A DNA stretch of 64,000 bases from Flagellimonas ochracea (GTDB lineage: Bacteria; Bacteroidota; Bacteroidia; Flavobacteriales; Flavobacteriaceae): assembly GCF_009903685.1 (NCBI RefSeq), contig NZ_JAAABI010000002.1, positions 248,001 through 312,000 on the forward strand. The letters are read 5' to 3'. Shown here piece after piece: positions 27,341-35,803 of this stretch. The notes under the pieces were generated by a model. It made no database searches. It was not told where the DNA came from and worked only from the letters and a program-made list of their open reading frames with translations. Made by a program: the position numbers and the translations under genes. The stretch's first letter is position 1. Every line of letters starts with the position of its first letter.

Positions 27341-27709
27341 ATGAGTACACAAGAAGTTGCAGACAAATTAGTGAGCCTTTGTAGGGCGGGAAAATATGAT
27401 GAAGCCTATGGGCTTTATGCCCAGGATGCCGTGAGCGTTGAAATGCCAGGTGTTCCCAATGAGGTGACTGAAGGATTGGACAATATTTTGAAGGGCTTTG
27501 AGGAATGGGCTGGAAACATTCAGGAAGCCCATGGCGGGACGGTTGGTGACCCAGTGGTTTCAGGAAATCACTTTGTTGTTCCCATGACCAGTGACGTTAC
27601 CTTCAAAGATGGGAGAAGGGTAAACATGGAAGAACTTTGCCTTTATCAGGTTGAGGCTGGAAAAATAAAGAAAGCTTCTTTTCACTATAATCCATCTGCT
27701 ATGTTTTAG
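27341..27709 (+). CDS. NTF2/SnoaL-like protein
   Basis: A 122-residue cytoplasmic protein with the NTF2/SnoaL-like cone fold. QEVADKLVSLCRAGKYDEAYGLYAQDAVSVE is the helix-then-strand start of the family (residues 4-34). The protein then has a VVSGNHFVVPMTSDVTFKDG strand and a C-terminal EELCLYQVEAGKIKKASFHY. Members include isomerases and proteins of unknown use; no catalytic residues can be assigned. It starts 38 bp after the DUF2461 gene and is followed by a palindromic terminator. Confidence 0.82.
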   Translation: MSTQEVADKLVSLCRAGKYDEAYGLYAQDAVSVEMPGVPNEVTEGLDNILKGFEEWAGNIQEAHGGTVGDPVVSGNHFVVPMTSDVTFKDGRRVNMEELCLYQVEAGKIKKASFHYNPSAMF

Positions 27710-27730
27710 GCAAGTTATTGTTAGTTTGAA

Positions 27731-27780
27731 CGGAGTCGAGAACTTTTTAGAGCAGTTATTGTAAAGACATCTCGACTCCG
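27731..27780. terminator. Stem-loop between convergent genes, probable bidirectional terminator
   Basis: CGGAGTCGAGA (27731-27741) and TCTCGACTCCG (27770-27780) form a perfect 11-bp inverted repeat with a 28-bp spacer. It lies between the SnoaL-like gene and the convergent ABC transporter gene. TCTCGACTCCGCTCG-type sequence is a dispersed repeat of Bacteroidota intergenic regions, related to the atp elements. Neither side has a clean T run, so termination is inferred from position and palindrome. Confidence 0.6.
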
Positions 27781-27813
27781 CTCGTTGTGACAATTTATTT
27801 TATAAAGAAAATA

Positions 27814-28509
27814 TTATCCGGTAAAAAAAGTTTCCAGCTCTTTCAGTGTTTCCACACTGGTCTGTATGTCCTTAACTATTTCGCCTTTGTTCAATACCAC
27901 TATACGCTTACAGACCTCCGTTACGTGCATGAGATCATGGCTGGATACCAATACGGCAACTTCCTTGTTCTGTGTGAGTTCCTTTATTATGGCCTTTAGC
28001 CTTATTTGCGTTGTTGGGTCTAGGTTGGCGAAAGGCTCATCCAATACAACCACCTTAGGATTCCCAATAAAAGTGGCAACTATTCCCGCTTTTTTTTGGT
28101 TCCCCTTGGAAAGATCCCTCAAAAACTTTTTCTGTCCCAAGATCTCACCATGAAAAAAATCCTCGAATCTGGAAAGTAGCGCATCCACATCCGCCTTGTT
28201 TCTTCCCCTGAGCTCTCCAATGAAATAGAAATACTCTTCCGGGGTCAAATACCCGATCAAAAAGCTTTCATCAATAAAGGCAGATGTGAAAGGCTTCCAT
28301 GCTTCACTTGTGTTTACTTGAACACCATTGTTTATTATTTTTCCGGAGGTAGAGCGTATCAAGTCCAATAGAAGACTGAAAAAGGTGGTTTTGCCCGCTC
28401 CATTGTTTCCCACCAATCCAAAACTTTGACCCTTAGGAATTTCAATATGGTCCAAGTTCAACACCGTTTGGTTTCCATAAACCTTGGTTAATTTATCTAC
28501 TGTAATCAT
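27814..28509 (-). CDS. ABC transporter ATP-binding protein
   Basis: The 231-residue ATPase has Walker A GNNGAGKTT (about residue 34) and the signature-like DLSKGNQKKAGIVATF. Walker B with catalytic Glu is VVVLDEPFANLD, and the switch His lies in VLVSSHDLMHV. It should power the DUF5687 membrane protein encoded 9 bp upstream on the same strand. It resembles the YtrB/NatA export-type subfamily. Substrate unknown. Confidence 0.93.
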   Translation of the reverse strand: MITVDKLTKVYGNQTVLNLDHIEIPKGQSFGLVGNNGAGKTTFFSLLLDLIRSTSGKIINNGVQVNTSEAWKPFTSAFIDESFLIGYLTPEEYFYFIGELRGRNKADVDALLSRFEDFFHGEILGQKKFLRDLSKGNQKKAGIVATFIGNPKVVVLDEPFANLDPTTQIRLKAIIKELTQNKEVAVLVSSHDLMHVTEVCKRIVVLNKGEIVKDIQTSVETLKELETFFTG

Positions 28510-28518
28510 AATTTTACG

Positions 28519-29988
28519 CTAGCTGTTCTTTTCTTTGAATCCGGCTATCATGCCGTATTTTTTTATTCGATATTGCTCGGTGATTAGGGCAGTCAACTTA
28601 TCTCTAAACAACAACCCCAATAATCCCAATAAGGATAAGGCTATAACTCCAGCCTCCAATGAAACAAGGAAATATAATCCTGTAAAAAGCAATATGGGCG
28701 CCCCTAAAACGGGTAATATTATTAAAAACTGGGTCGCACTGGTCCCTTGCATATTCCCAAAGGGACTCTTATCCAGCTCAATTCTCTTCTTGTTGAGAGA
28801 ACCAAAAAACAAGATCACTGGAATATTTACGCCAAGATTGTAGAGGGCCGTAGCAAAGTTAATGGCCAATACATCCCATCCGAAATAAGAGTATGGTATG
28901 GTCAGAAAAAACATGACCACAACGCTCACAGAGATCAACAGTGCCTTTGATTCAAGATATTTTCGCAACGGAATATTCTGGGCCATCATCATATTATAGT
29001 AGGCACTGTCCCATGCAGGGATGAACTGTCCAAAATTCGTAAGAAAAATTCCCGTCATAAAAATTCCCAAGAAAGCATACATGGGATACATTTGCGCATA
29101 TATTTCCTGCGTGTAAAAAATCAATCCATAAAAAACGAACAAAAGGGAAATGAATACTTGGGACTTGGTTCGCTTATTTCGCCAAATCAGTCTTAGATCC
29201 AATTGCAGAAAAGGAGCCATATCACCAAATTTCCTGGTCCAGGCCAGGTCGGAGGTTTTAGCTTCGGTGGATTTTGCCTTTAAAGACTCATCCAAAGAAA
29301 TCCTATTCCTTAAAAATTTGAAGTTGATAAAATAAGCCGACAATGCTAGCAGCAGTGGAATGAAGACAGTGCCTGGATAAGCAAAGAGACCATTAAAAAT
29401 AGGGCCAAAAAAATCTCTCGCCATCAACAACCCGAAATAATCCAAGGCAAAAAACAGCACAATGATACTGCCAATCACAATCAAGGCCTTTTCACTTTTG
29501 TTGATCAAGAAATTTATATAATTAACACTCAGCACTATTCCCAATATGGAAAAAAGCCATGTAATGATGTTTAGAGGAGGGTATCCTTGATACAACAACA
29601 CTATTCCAAATGGGACAAAGAAGAAAAGTGCCATAAGGTTATAAGCAGATACTCCGGAACGTGCAAGGATATAGTGGGCAATGCTGCTCTTTTTAATGCG
29701 CTGTAAAAGCAGCGGCTTGATATCCATTACCGGTAGCTTTTGCATGAAATATCTAAATAGCACTTCAGCTAATACCCAATAAACCAAGTATTGGCTTAAG
29801 GTCCACATAGGACTGGCATCTGGGGATATTTTCTTTAGAACGAAATAAAGGGTCCCTCCGGAAAACACAAGAAGTGCCAGCATGTAAATGGCAAAAAAGG
29901 CCATTAGCGATTTTAGCAACAGCCCCTTTCCCATAGAGGAAGACCTAAAAAATGACTTCCATTGAAGGGTGATGAATATTTTGAACAT
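28519..29988 (-). CDS. DUF5687 ABC transporter membrane subunit
   Basis: The 489-residue protein has about 10-12 membrane helices and begins MFKIFITLQWKSFFRSSSMGKGL, the usual DUF5687 start. A cytoplasmic segment around DLRLIWRNKRTKSQVF separates two helix groups. DUF5687 proteins are paired with ABC ATPases in Bacteroidota and are thought to be export permeases. It is first in the two-gene operon. A perfect palindrome (30006-30017) lies just upstream and could control it. Confidence 0.85.
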   Translation of the reverse strand: MFKIFITLQWKSFFRSSSMGKGLLLKSLMAFFAIYMLALLVFSGGTLYFVLKKISPDASPMWTLSQYLVYWVLAEVLFRYFMQKLPVMDIKPLLLQRIKKSSIAHYILARSGVSAYNLMALFFFVPFGIVLLYQGYPPLNIITWLFSILGIVLSVNYINFLINKSEKALIVIGSIIVLFFALDYFGLLMARDFFGPIFNGLFAYPGTVFIPLLLALSAYFINFKFLRNRISLDESLKAKSTEAKTSDLAWTRKFGDMAPFLQLDLRLIWRNKRTKSQVFISLLFVFYGLIFYTQEIYAQMYPMYAFLGIFMTGIFLTNFGQFIPAWDSAYYNMMMAQNIPLRKYLESKALLISVSVVVMFFLTIPYSYFGWDVLAINFATALYNLGVNIPVILFFGSLNKKRIELDKSPFGNMQGTSATQFLIILPVLGAPILLFTGLYFLVSLEAGVIALSLLGLLGLLFRDKLTALITEQYRIKKYGMIAGFKEKNS

Positions 29989-30005
29989 GCTGTGGTTTAC
30001 TTTTG

Positions 30006-30017
30006 GTTAGTACTAAC
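30006..30017. promoter_or_regulatory. Perfect palindrome GTTAGTACTAAC upstream of the ABC exporter operon
   Basis: The 12-bp sequence GTTAGTACTAAC is fully self-complementary and is flanked by GG on the left and AACC on the right. It lies 17 bp upstream of the start codon of the DUF5687 gene and about 90 bp upstream of the divergent PaaE-like gene. Spacing and symmetry suit a dimeric repressor operator (GntR/YtrA-type regulators often control such exporters). No regulator gene is adjacent. Confidence 0.45.
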
Positions 30018-30107
30018 AACCCAAAATTCGTTACAGATGATTTTCATTTTTAAAAAAACTAGCTTAGATAAGGCAAAGGAATTCTTAGTTTTGCAGCAAA
30101 AAAATTT

Positions 30108-31157
30108 ATGAGCGATTTCCATGCCTTACAGGTTTCAGCCATTGAGAAGTTAACCCCAAGTTCGGTTGCAGTCAGTTTTGATGTTCCTGAAACCCTCAAA
30201 GATACTTTTTCATTCAAAGCGGGGCAATATATCACTATAAAGCATCAAGTCAATGGCCAAGAGTTGCGAAGGGCTTATTCCATTTCCTGTCCACCATCAT
30301 CGGGCAGACTCACGGTTGGGATAAAAAAAATGCCAGGTGGTACATTTTCTGTTTATGCCAATGAAGGCCTTAGAGAAGGAGCTACCTTGGAGGTAATGCC
30401 ACCTGAGGGTCGTTTTATTTTTGTGCCTGATGGAAATCCAAAGAACGTTATCGCCTTTGCTGCCGGAAGTGGCATTACTCCTATAATGAGCATTGCCCAA
30501 ACCGTTTTGGAGAGTCATCCAGAAAATATTTTTGTGCTCATTTTTGGTAATCAAAGCGCCACTGAGACAATGTACTTGTCTGAAATACAGTTTCTTGAAA
30601 ATAAATATACTGATAGGTTTTTCATTCAGCATGTGTACAGCAGGGCCCAAGAAGATAATGCCTTGTTCGGCCGTATTGAACGCTCAACCGTGAATTTTAT
30701 CATCAAAAACAAGTTTAAGAACATTGCGTTCGATGCACATTACCTATGCGGTCCCGAGCCTATGATCAATACAGTGGTCGATGTTCTTAAAGAGAATGGT
30801 GTCTCTGAAGAGAAAATCTTGTTTGAACTTTTTACAAGTTCGGATACAGAGGATGATTTGGCAGAAGACTTGGAAGGAAAAACTCAGGTTGAGGTCATTG
30901 TGGATGATGAAACGTTTTCTTTTACCATGGACAAAAAACAGCTGGTTCTAGATGCAGTGCTCAAGGAAGACATTGATGCGCCTTACTCCTGTCAAGGTGG
31001 TGTTTGCAGCAGTTGCATTGCCCGAATCAAGGAAGGGAAGGCGGAAATGGTAAAAAACCAGATTTTGACCGATGGAGAAGTGGCCGAGGGATTGATCCTA
31101 ACCTGTCAGGCGCATCCTTTGACCTCCAAGTTAAAGATAGATTATGACGACGTCTAG
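30108..31157 (+). CDS. PaaE-like flavin reductase with C-terminal 2Fe-2S ferredoxin domain
   Basis: The 349-residue protein has an FAD domain with RRAYSIS (residues 45-51), which binds flavin, then an NAD(P)-binding domain with FAAGSGITPIMS and YLCGPEPMI. A C-terminal plant-type ferredoxin with C-Q-G-G-V-C-S-S-C (about residues 292-300) and LTCQA completes the cluster ligands. This is the architecture of PaaE/HmpX-type electron-transfer proteins that feed oxygenases. No phenylacetate genes adjoin it, so its partner oxygenase is unknown. It is divergent from the DUF5687 gene. Confidence 0.92.
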   Translation: MSDFHALQVSAIEKLTPSSVAVSFDVPETLKDTFSFKAGQYITIKHQVNGQELRRAYSISCPPSSGRLTVGIKKMPGGTFSVYANEGLREGATLEVMPPEGRFIFVPDGNPKNVIAFAAGSGITPIMSIAQTVLESHPENIFVLIFGNQSATETMYLSEIQFLENKYTDRFFIQHVYSRAQEDNALFGRIERSTVNFIIKNKFKNIAFDAHYLCGPEPMINTVVDVLKENGVSEEKILFELFTSSDTEDDLAEDLEGKTQVEVIVDDETFSFTMDKKQLVLDAVLKEDIDAPYSCQGGVCSSCIARIKEGKAEMVKNQILTDGEVAEGLILTCQAHPLTSKLKIDYDDV

Positions 31158-31183
31158 TAAAAATTGAGTTGTTTTTCCCTGAT

Positions 31184-31957
31184 TTAGGACAAAGCTTTTT
31201 CCAGTGCCCTACTACCATGCTCGTAGCCAATGGCAAAGGCATTTTCAATGCCCTTTTTGTCTAAAACTCCTATCTTTTCCAGCGCCGTGGGTTCTATGTA
31301 TAGGTCACACTCCCTTAATTTTTCATGATTAGAGGCATAAATCATTAAGCTGGTAACTCTTCCGGCCAATTGCAATGAGTTTTTCAGATCTTTTTTCTGA
31401 ACCTGTCCTGCGATGGAAACATTGCTCCCGATAATGTAATCGGTCTTCTCCTCCACATATTCCTTTGGAAAGTTGTTCATAATACCACCATCCGCAAAAA
31501 AGGTCCCCTTAATTTCAACCGGGCTAAAAACAGGAGTCAATGCCGCAGAAGCTAGCAAGGGCTTAATCAACTCTCCTGAACTGAAAACGCTTTCTTCTCC
31601 TTTTAAAAGATCTGTTGCGACAATGAACAGGGGTTTTTTCAAATCTTCAAAGGTGTCTTTTGGAAAATGCCTTCTAAAAATGTCAAAATATCGCTCAGTA
31701 TCAATAAAACCAGGCTTGCCAATAGCAAAAAAACTATATTGGAACAAAGGGGTGTCCTTGAAAAACTGTAGCATTTCCTCCACGGTATTTCCATTGGCAT
31801 AAAGTGCTCCCACCAGTGCTCCCACGCTGGTTCCGGCCACTATCTGGGCCTCTAGGTTGTGCTCTTGCATCGCCTTTATCAATCCAATATGGGCCATACC
31901 ACGCACGCCTCCCCCTGAAAGTACCAATCCTATGGATTTTGCTTCTGAAATTTTCAT
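31184..31957 (-). CDS. Patatin-like phospholipase family protein
   Basis: The 257-residue protein carries the patatin catalytic elements. Oxyanion-hole GGGVRGMAH lies near residue 15, the Ser nucleophile in GTSVG (Ser45), and the catalytic Asp in DGGIMNNFP (about residue 160). It is a single-domain RssA-like member with no signal peptide, so it probably acts on membrane lipids from the cytosol. It converges on the PaaE-like gene with 26 bp between them and shares a 303-bp upstream region with the arsenosugar operon. Confidence 0.93.
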   Translation of the reverse strand: MKISEAKSIGLVLSGGGVRGMAHIGLIKAMQEHNLEAQIVAGTSVGALVGALYANGNTVEEMLQFFKDTPLFQYSFFAIGKPGFIDTERYFDIFRRHFPKDTFEDLKKPLFIVATDLLKGEESVFSSGELIKPLLASAALTPVFSPVEIKGTFFADGGIMNNFPKEYVEEKTDYIIGSNVSIAGQVQKKDLKNSLQLAGRVTSLMIYASNHEKLRECDLYIEPTALEKIGVLDKKGIENAFAIGYEHGSRALEKALS

Positions 31958-32260
31958 TGTTATCTATATCGGCCTTTTAAATGTAGTGCCTTCCATGCAA
32001 AAGAAAGCTTTTTTGACACCTTTTTAAACAACTTTTACCAACCGTTGGGTTTGTATTCCATTATGGAAATGGTTTTTTTGGCAGTACATCGAAGAGTTAT
32101 CGATTTTTATCCCCAAATTCTTAAAGGGTTCATTATCAGAACCGACCCAGCGGTCTGTTTGTTAAAATTCGTCATTTCCAAAAAAAAATGTAATTCAAAG
32201 CACAAAAATTCGACCTAAATTATGCTTATAATATTGTAAGTTTAGTGTAGTTATACTATT
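31958..32260. other. 303-bp divergent intergenic region (patatin / arsenosugar operon)
   Basis: No ORF or RNA gene is evident. The region is AT-rich, with a run of nine A near 32177. It holds one clear palindrome, at 32140-32159, described separately. A near match to the Bacteroidota -7 element (TAAGTTTA, consensus TAnnTTTG) lies at 32237-32244, 17 bp before the start codon of the operon. It must contain the promoters of both divergent genes. Confidence 0.6.
32140..32159. promoter_or_regulatory. Putative TetR operator upstream of the arsenosugar operon (site 1)
   Basis: AACCGAC-CCAGCG-GTCTGTT is an imperfect palindrome with 7-bp arms and one mismatch. Its core CCGAC-N6-GTCTG shares arm sequence, spacing and the CG before the right arm with CAGAC-N6-GTCTG at 35765-35780, directly before the tetR gene. 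It lies 101 bp upstream of the first operon gene. The shared form makes it a likely binding site for the TetR-family protein at 35804. Confidence 0.55.
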
Positions 32261-32959
32261 GTGTTGCGAACAAAGCCAATCCAAAATACCGCAGTTCTCA
32301 TTTTTGCAAATTCTGCTGCAAAGGATTGCCGCGATAAAAAAATCATTGCTGAAACCGCTTTGTTTGACACCTTAACGCGTCATATCATAAAAACTGTCAA
32401 GGCGACAGGACTTCCCTATTTCCATTTTACGGAAAATGAGCAAATTGGTGATACTTTTGGCGAACGTTTTACAAATGCCATAACAGCGGTATACGATAAA
32501 GGTTTTGAAAACATTGTTGCCATTGGAAACGATTCTCCTGAGTTAAAATCTTGGCATTTAAGAAAAGCTTTTCAAGAATTACAGCAAGGAAATACTGTTC
32601 TGGGGCCGGCTTTGGATGGGGGGTTTTATCTTATGGGCATTCATCGTTCCCATTTTGACCAACTTTCATTTTCCAAGCTTCCTTGGCAAGAAGTAACCCT
32701 TTTCACTAGAACCAAAAAGTTATTGGATGAAGTCGGTGCTCGTCTTTTTAGGCTTCCGATTTTGAAGGATCTTGACAGTCAAAAAGATATTGTGCTACTT
32801 GCAAACTACATCCGCAGTATTTCGTATGGGGTAATTGTTGTATTGAGAAGGATGTTGACGGTTTCCACGGACATTTATTCGATAGTCCATATCTTCCTCC
32901 AAGATAAACAGGGCTACACCCATCACAACAAAGGTTCACCCATACCTCTTTTCTTTTGA
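32261..32959 (+). CDS. DUF2064/TIGR04282-type glycosyltransferase of arsenosugar cluster
   Basis: The GTG at 32261 (alternative TTG at 32264) gives 232 residues. The protein has the DUF2064 GT-A-like core: AVLIFANS at the start, DTFGERFTNAI, IAIGNDSPEL, and the signature GPALDGGFYLMGIH (about residues 119-132). It ends with NKGSPIPLFF. TIGR04282 proteins are associated with arsenosugar synthesis and are proposed to supply or transfer the sugar part. It is the first gene of the operon; the next gene follows after 163 bp without an ORF. Substrate not established. Confidence 0.82.
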   Translation: MLRTKPIQNTAVLIFANSAAKDCRDKKIIAETALFDTLTRHIIKTVKATGLPYFHFTENEQIGDTFGERFTNAITAVYDKGFENIVAIGNDSPELKSWHLRKAFQELQQGNTVLGPALDGGFYLMGIHRSHFDQLSFSKLPWQEVTLFTRTKKLLDEVGARLFRLPILKDLDSQKDIVLLANYIRSISYGVIVVLRRMLTVSTDIYSIVHIFLQDKQGYTHHNKGSPIPLFF

Positions 32960-33122
32960 AGCCGTGGCTTTTAGGTCACTTCCCAGCGCTTCTTTTCCCA
33001 AACGCAGATATTAATCGATCGTCCATCAAAAAAGACGGTTAAAAATGCATTTTAAGGGAATAACTCGTAGGGGCAATCCCTTGGATAATAAACATAAAAA
33101 ACAATATACCAATCATTATAAA

Positions 33123-33458
33123 ATGGAAGACACATATTATCATCCCGCAGACCTTCGCAAATTCTCAAAAATCACCGAATGGAGTGAAGAATTGGGGACC
33201 AAGTTCTTTGACTATTATGGTAAAGTATTTGAAGAAGGGGCCTTGAGCGCACGCGAAAAATCCTTGATTGCATTGGCCGTCGCGCATGTGGTCAAATGCC
33301 CCTATTGCATAGACGCTTATACCAAAGATGGCCTGCAACGGGGTATTACCAAAGAAGAAATGATGGAGGCAGTACATGCTGGAGCCGCCATAGAAAGTGG
33401 GGCAACACTTGTCCATGGGGTCCAAATGATGAACAAGTACAATAAGTTGTCCATGTAG
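33123..33458 (+). CDS. Arsenosugar-associated peroxidase-like protein (AhpD/CMD fold)
   Basis: I choose the ATG at 33123 (MEDTYYHPADLRKFSKI); the frame is open to 33045. The 111-residue protein has the carboxymuconolactone decarboxylase/AhpD-like motif ALAVAHVVKCPYCIDAYTKD, in which the two Cys (C-P-Y-C) would form a redox pair. It ends in AIESGATLVHGVQMMNKY. TIGR04030-type proteins of this form occur beside arsS and arsM. A reductive or thiol-handling role in arsenic chemistry is likely but unproven. ArsS starts 34 bp downstream. Confidence 0.88.
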   Translation: MEDTYYHPADLRKFSKITEWSEELGTKFFDYYGKVFEEGALSAREKSLIALAVAHVVKCPYCIDAYTKDGLQRGITKEEMMEAVHAGAAIESGATLVHGVQMMNKYNKLSM

Positions 33459-33492
33459 TGTCATTGACACAAACTGTTTAATCTCAAGAAAA

Positions 33493-34581
33493 ATGCAAGA
33501 AAGCTTAATGCCACAAATCAAAAAAGCTGCCAAAAAATCTTTGAAGGCTAGGGAAAATGAGCTTGCTATGACCAACAAGCAACTGGAAATCCTTAATGGA
33601 GGACTTTTTGCCGAGGGCGAACTCCCCTATTTCAAAGATAAAATAGCTGAAGTCGGCCAATTTCCGCTACGGCCAAAGAAATTGGAAATACTGCAAATCA
33701 ATGTAGGCTACATGTGCAACCAAGTGTGCGAACATTGCCATGTGGATGCCGGTCCCGACCGAAAGGAGATCATGACCCGTGAGACCATGAAATTATGTCT
33801 CGAGGTCATTCGCAATACAGGGGCGCATACGTTGGATCTAACAGGTGGTGCACCCGAAATGAACCCTGATTTTAGATGGTTTGTGGAAGAAGCTTCCAAA
33901 GCAGGGATCCAGGATTTTATCGTTCGTTCGAATTTGACGATTATAAGGGCCAACAAGAAGTATTATGATCTTCCTGAATTCTTCAAAAAACACAATGTGC
34001 ACGTAGTTTCCTCCATGCCACACTATACCCGGGGGAAAACCGACAAGCAGCGCGGAGATGGTGTTTTTGACAAGTCCATTAAGGCTTTGCAGGAATTGAA
34101 CGCCGTTGGCTACGGTATGCCGGGGAGTTCTCTTCGTTTGGATTTGGTCTACAATCCCTCTGGAGCATTTTTACCAAGCGACCAAGCAGCTTTAGAAAAT
34201 GACTTCAAAAAAGCATTGAAAGAGGATTTTAATATCGACTTTCATAGCCTGTTCACCATAACCAATTTGCCCATATCCCGTTTTCTCGATTACCTCATTG
34301 CATCCGAGAATTATGAAGACTACATGTATGCCTTGGTGGAAGCCTATAACCCTGCAGCAGTGGAAAATGTAATGTGCACCAATACCATTTCGGTAAGTTG
34401 GGACGGATGGCTATATGATTGCGATTTTAACCAAATGCTGGATTTAAAGGTGGCCAGTAAGGTAAAACACATAAAAGATTACAACGAAGATGTCCTTAAA
34501 GACAGGAATATCATCATTTCACAACATTGCTACGGCTGCACGGCGGGAGCTGGAAGTAGCTGCCAAGGTACCGTAGCATAA
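33493..34581 (+). CDS. arsS: Arsenosugar biosynthesis radical SAM protein ArsS
   Basis: The 362-residue protein has the radical SAM cluster motif CNQVCEHC (residues 74-81), binding a 4Fe-4S cluster, followed by DLTGGAPEMNP (the GGxP SAM-binding element). The C-terminal DUF3641 region (about 220-362) carries further Cys, including CYGCTAGAGSSC. ArsS transfers the 5'-deoxyadenosyl group to dimethylarsenite, giving the first arsenosugar precursor. All cluster Cys are encoded normally, so this is not the selenocysteine version known in some bacteria. It is followed by arsM with 27 bp between. Confidence 0.95.
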   Translation: MQESLMPQIKKAAKKSLKARENELAMTNKQLEILNGGLFAEGELPYFKDKIAEVGQFPLRPKKLEILQINVGYMCNQVCEHCHVDAGPDRKEIMTRETMKLCLEVIRNTGAHTLDLTGGAPEMNPDFRWFVEEASKAGIQDFIVRSNLTIIRANKKYYDLPEFFKKHNVHVVSSMPHYTRGKTDKQRGDGVFDKSIKALQELNAVGYGMPGSSLRLDLVYNPSGAFLPSDQAALENDFKKALKEDFNIDFHSLFTITNLPISRFLDYLIASENYEDYMYALVEAYNPAAVENVMCTNTISVSWDGWLYDCDFNQMLDLKVASKVKHIKDYNEDVLKDRNIIISQHCYGCTAGAGSSCQGTVA

Positions 34582-34608
34582 ATAATACTATTCTTAAAAT
34601 ACTAAACT

Positions 34609-35577
34609 ATGAGTTATTTAAACGCCACCCATGATTTATATAAAGAGGCGGCCCTTACCCCAGACGTGGGTCTTTGTTGTACCACCAACCCTATATGGGA
34701 GTTGCCTGGGCTGAAAGTGCCAAAAATAATGCAGGAAATGAACTATGGATGTGGCAGCACAGTACACGCCCGAGACCTTGGCAACAGCCCAAAAACCCTT
34801 TACGTTGGTGTGGGCGGAGGTATGGAGTTGCTCCAATTTGCCTATTTCAATCGACAAAATGGTGGAGTGATAGGAGTGGATGTGGTCGATGAGATGCTGG
34901 AGGCCAGTAGGAATAATTTTAAGATTGCTGAATCTGAAAATGATTGGTTCAAATCCGAATTTGTGGAGCTCAGAAAAGGAGACGCTTTAAACCTGCCTGT
35001 TGAGGACAACATTATTGATGTTGCCGCACAGAACTGTCTCTTCAACATTTTTAAGGAAGATGATTTAAAAAGGGCCATCGAAGAAATGTATCGGGTATTG
35101 AAGCCTCATGGAAGGTTGGTCATGAGCGACCCTGTTTGCGAACAGCCCATGAATGACACTCTGAGAAATGATGACCGCCTCCGTGCGCTGTGCTTAAGTG
35201 GTAGTCTCCCGATTAAAGATTATGTAAAAGCTTTGACGGATGTTGGTTTTGGCACCATTGAGATTCGGGCGCGTAAACCGTACCGTATTCTGGACCCAAA
35301 ACATTATCCCACAGAAGAGCTAATTTATATTGAGTCCATCGAAGTGGCAGCCATTAAGGACCCAATTCCAGAAGATGGCCCCTGTGTGTTCACCGGTAAA
35401 GCGGCCATATATTTTGGAGGAGAGGACTATTTTGACGATAACAAGGGGCACGTGCTGTTAAAAAATCAACCGTTGGCCGTGTGCGACAAAACTGCAGGTG
35501 CTTTGGCTTCTTTGGGAAGGGAAGATATATTCATTAGCGAGTCTACCTATCACTATGATGGTGGGGGTTGTTGCTAG
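34609..35577 (+). CDS. arsM: Arsenite methyltransferase ArsM (arsenosugar type)
   Basis: The 322-residue protein is a SAM-dependent methyltransferase with VGVGGGMELLQFAYF (motif I, about residues 66-80) and GVDVVDEML (motif II). The Cys residues that hold arsenic lie near the N-terminus (GLCCTTNP, then NYGCGS). A further Cys pair ends the protein (YDGGGCC). It methylates arsenite to dimethylarsenic species for ArsS. The ArsS-type N-terminus LYKEAALTPDVGLCC is typical of this branch. A hairpin at 35634-35655 follows. Confidence 0.95.
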   Translation: MSYLNATHDLYKEAALTPDVGLCCTTNPIWELPGLKVPKIMQEMNYGCGSTVHARDLGNSPKTLYVGVGGGMELLQFAYFNRQNGGVIGVDVVDEMLEASRNNFKIAESENDWFKSEFVELRKGDALNLPVEDNIIDVAAQNCLFNIFKEDDLKRAIEEMYRVLKPHGRLVMSDPVCEQPMNDTLRNDDRLRALCLSGSLPIKDYVKALTDVGFGTIEIRARKPYRILDPKHYPTEELIYIESIEVAAIKDPIPEDGPCVFTGKAAIYFGGEDYFDDNKGHVLLKNQPLAVCDKTAGALASLGREDIFISESTYHYDGGGCC

Positions 35578-35633
35578 AAAAACCTGTTGTTCATCCATTG
35601 CACAAAAGATTCCATCGACAAAATGACGCATTT

Positions 35634-35655
35634 AAACCGACTCCTTGGTCGGTTT
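35634..35655. promoter_or_regulatory. Perfect palindrome after arsM: terminator and/or TetR site (site 2)
   Basis: AAACCGAC-TCCTTG-GTCGGTTT has perfect 8-bp arms and a 6-bp spacer, followed by TATTTTTGG. It is 57 bp after the arsM stop and 148 bp before tetR. It could be an intrinsic terminator for the arsenosugar operon (stem plus short T run). Its core CCGAC-N6-GTCGG also fits the form shared by the palindromes at 32142-32157 and 35765-35780, so a regulatory role is possible too. Confidence 0.6.
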
Positions 35656-35764
35656 TATTTTTGGAAAAACTGCCATATTCATCCCAATTTGTCATTTGGA
35701 CGAAGTTTCTTTCAATTACATCCATGGATTTTTCAGTTGCCTACTTCTTGCAAGTTCTTTGAAA

Positions 35765-35780
35765 CAGACTTAACGGTCTG
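35765..35780. promoter_or_regulatory. Palindrome immediately upstream of tetR (site 3)
   Basis: CAGAC-TTAACG-GTCTG has perfect 5-bp arms around a 6-bp spacer and ends 23 bp before the start codon of the TetR-family gene. It is preceded by TTCTTTGAAA, a possible Bacteroidota -7 region. This is the usual place for autorepression by a TetR protein. Confidence 0.55.
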
Positions 35781-35803
35781 ATGCGATTCAAAACCCAAAT
35801 CTG

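Noticed and set aside
30108..31157. Phenylacetate degradation operon
   Set aside because: Only the PaaE-like reductase is present; no paaA-D, paaK or paaG genes lie near it.
32261..32959. Frameshift in the C-terminus of the DUF2064 gene
   Set aside because: The last 50 residues looked odd, but the ending NKGSPIPLFF fits what I recall of family ends, and no alternative frame gives a better continuation.
33493..34581. ArsS as a selenoprotein
   Set aside because: All expected Cys codons are TGC or TGT, and no in-frame TGA or SECIS-like hairpin is evident.
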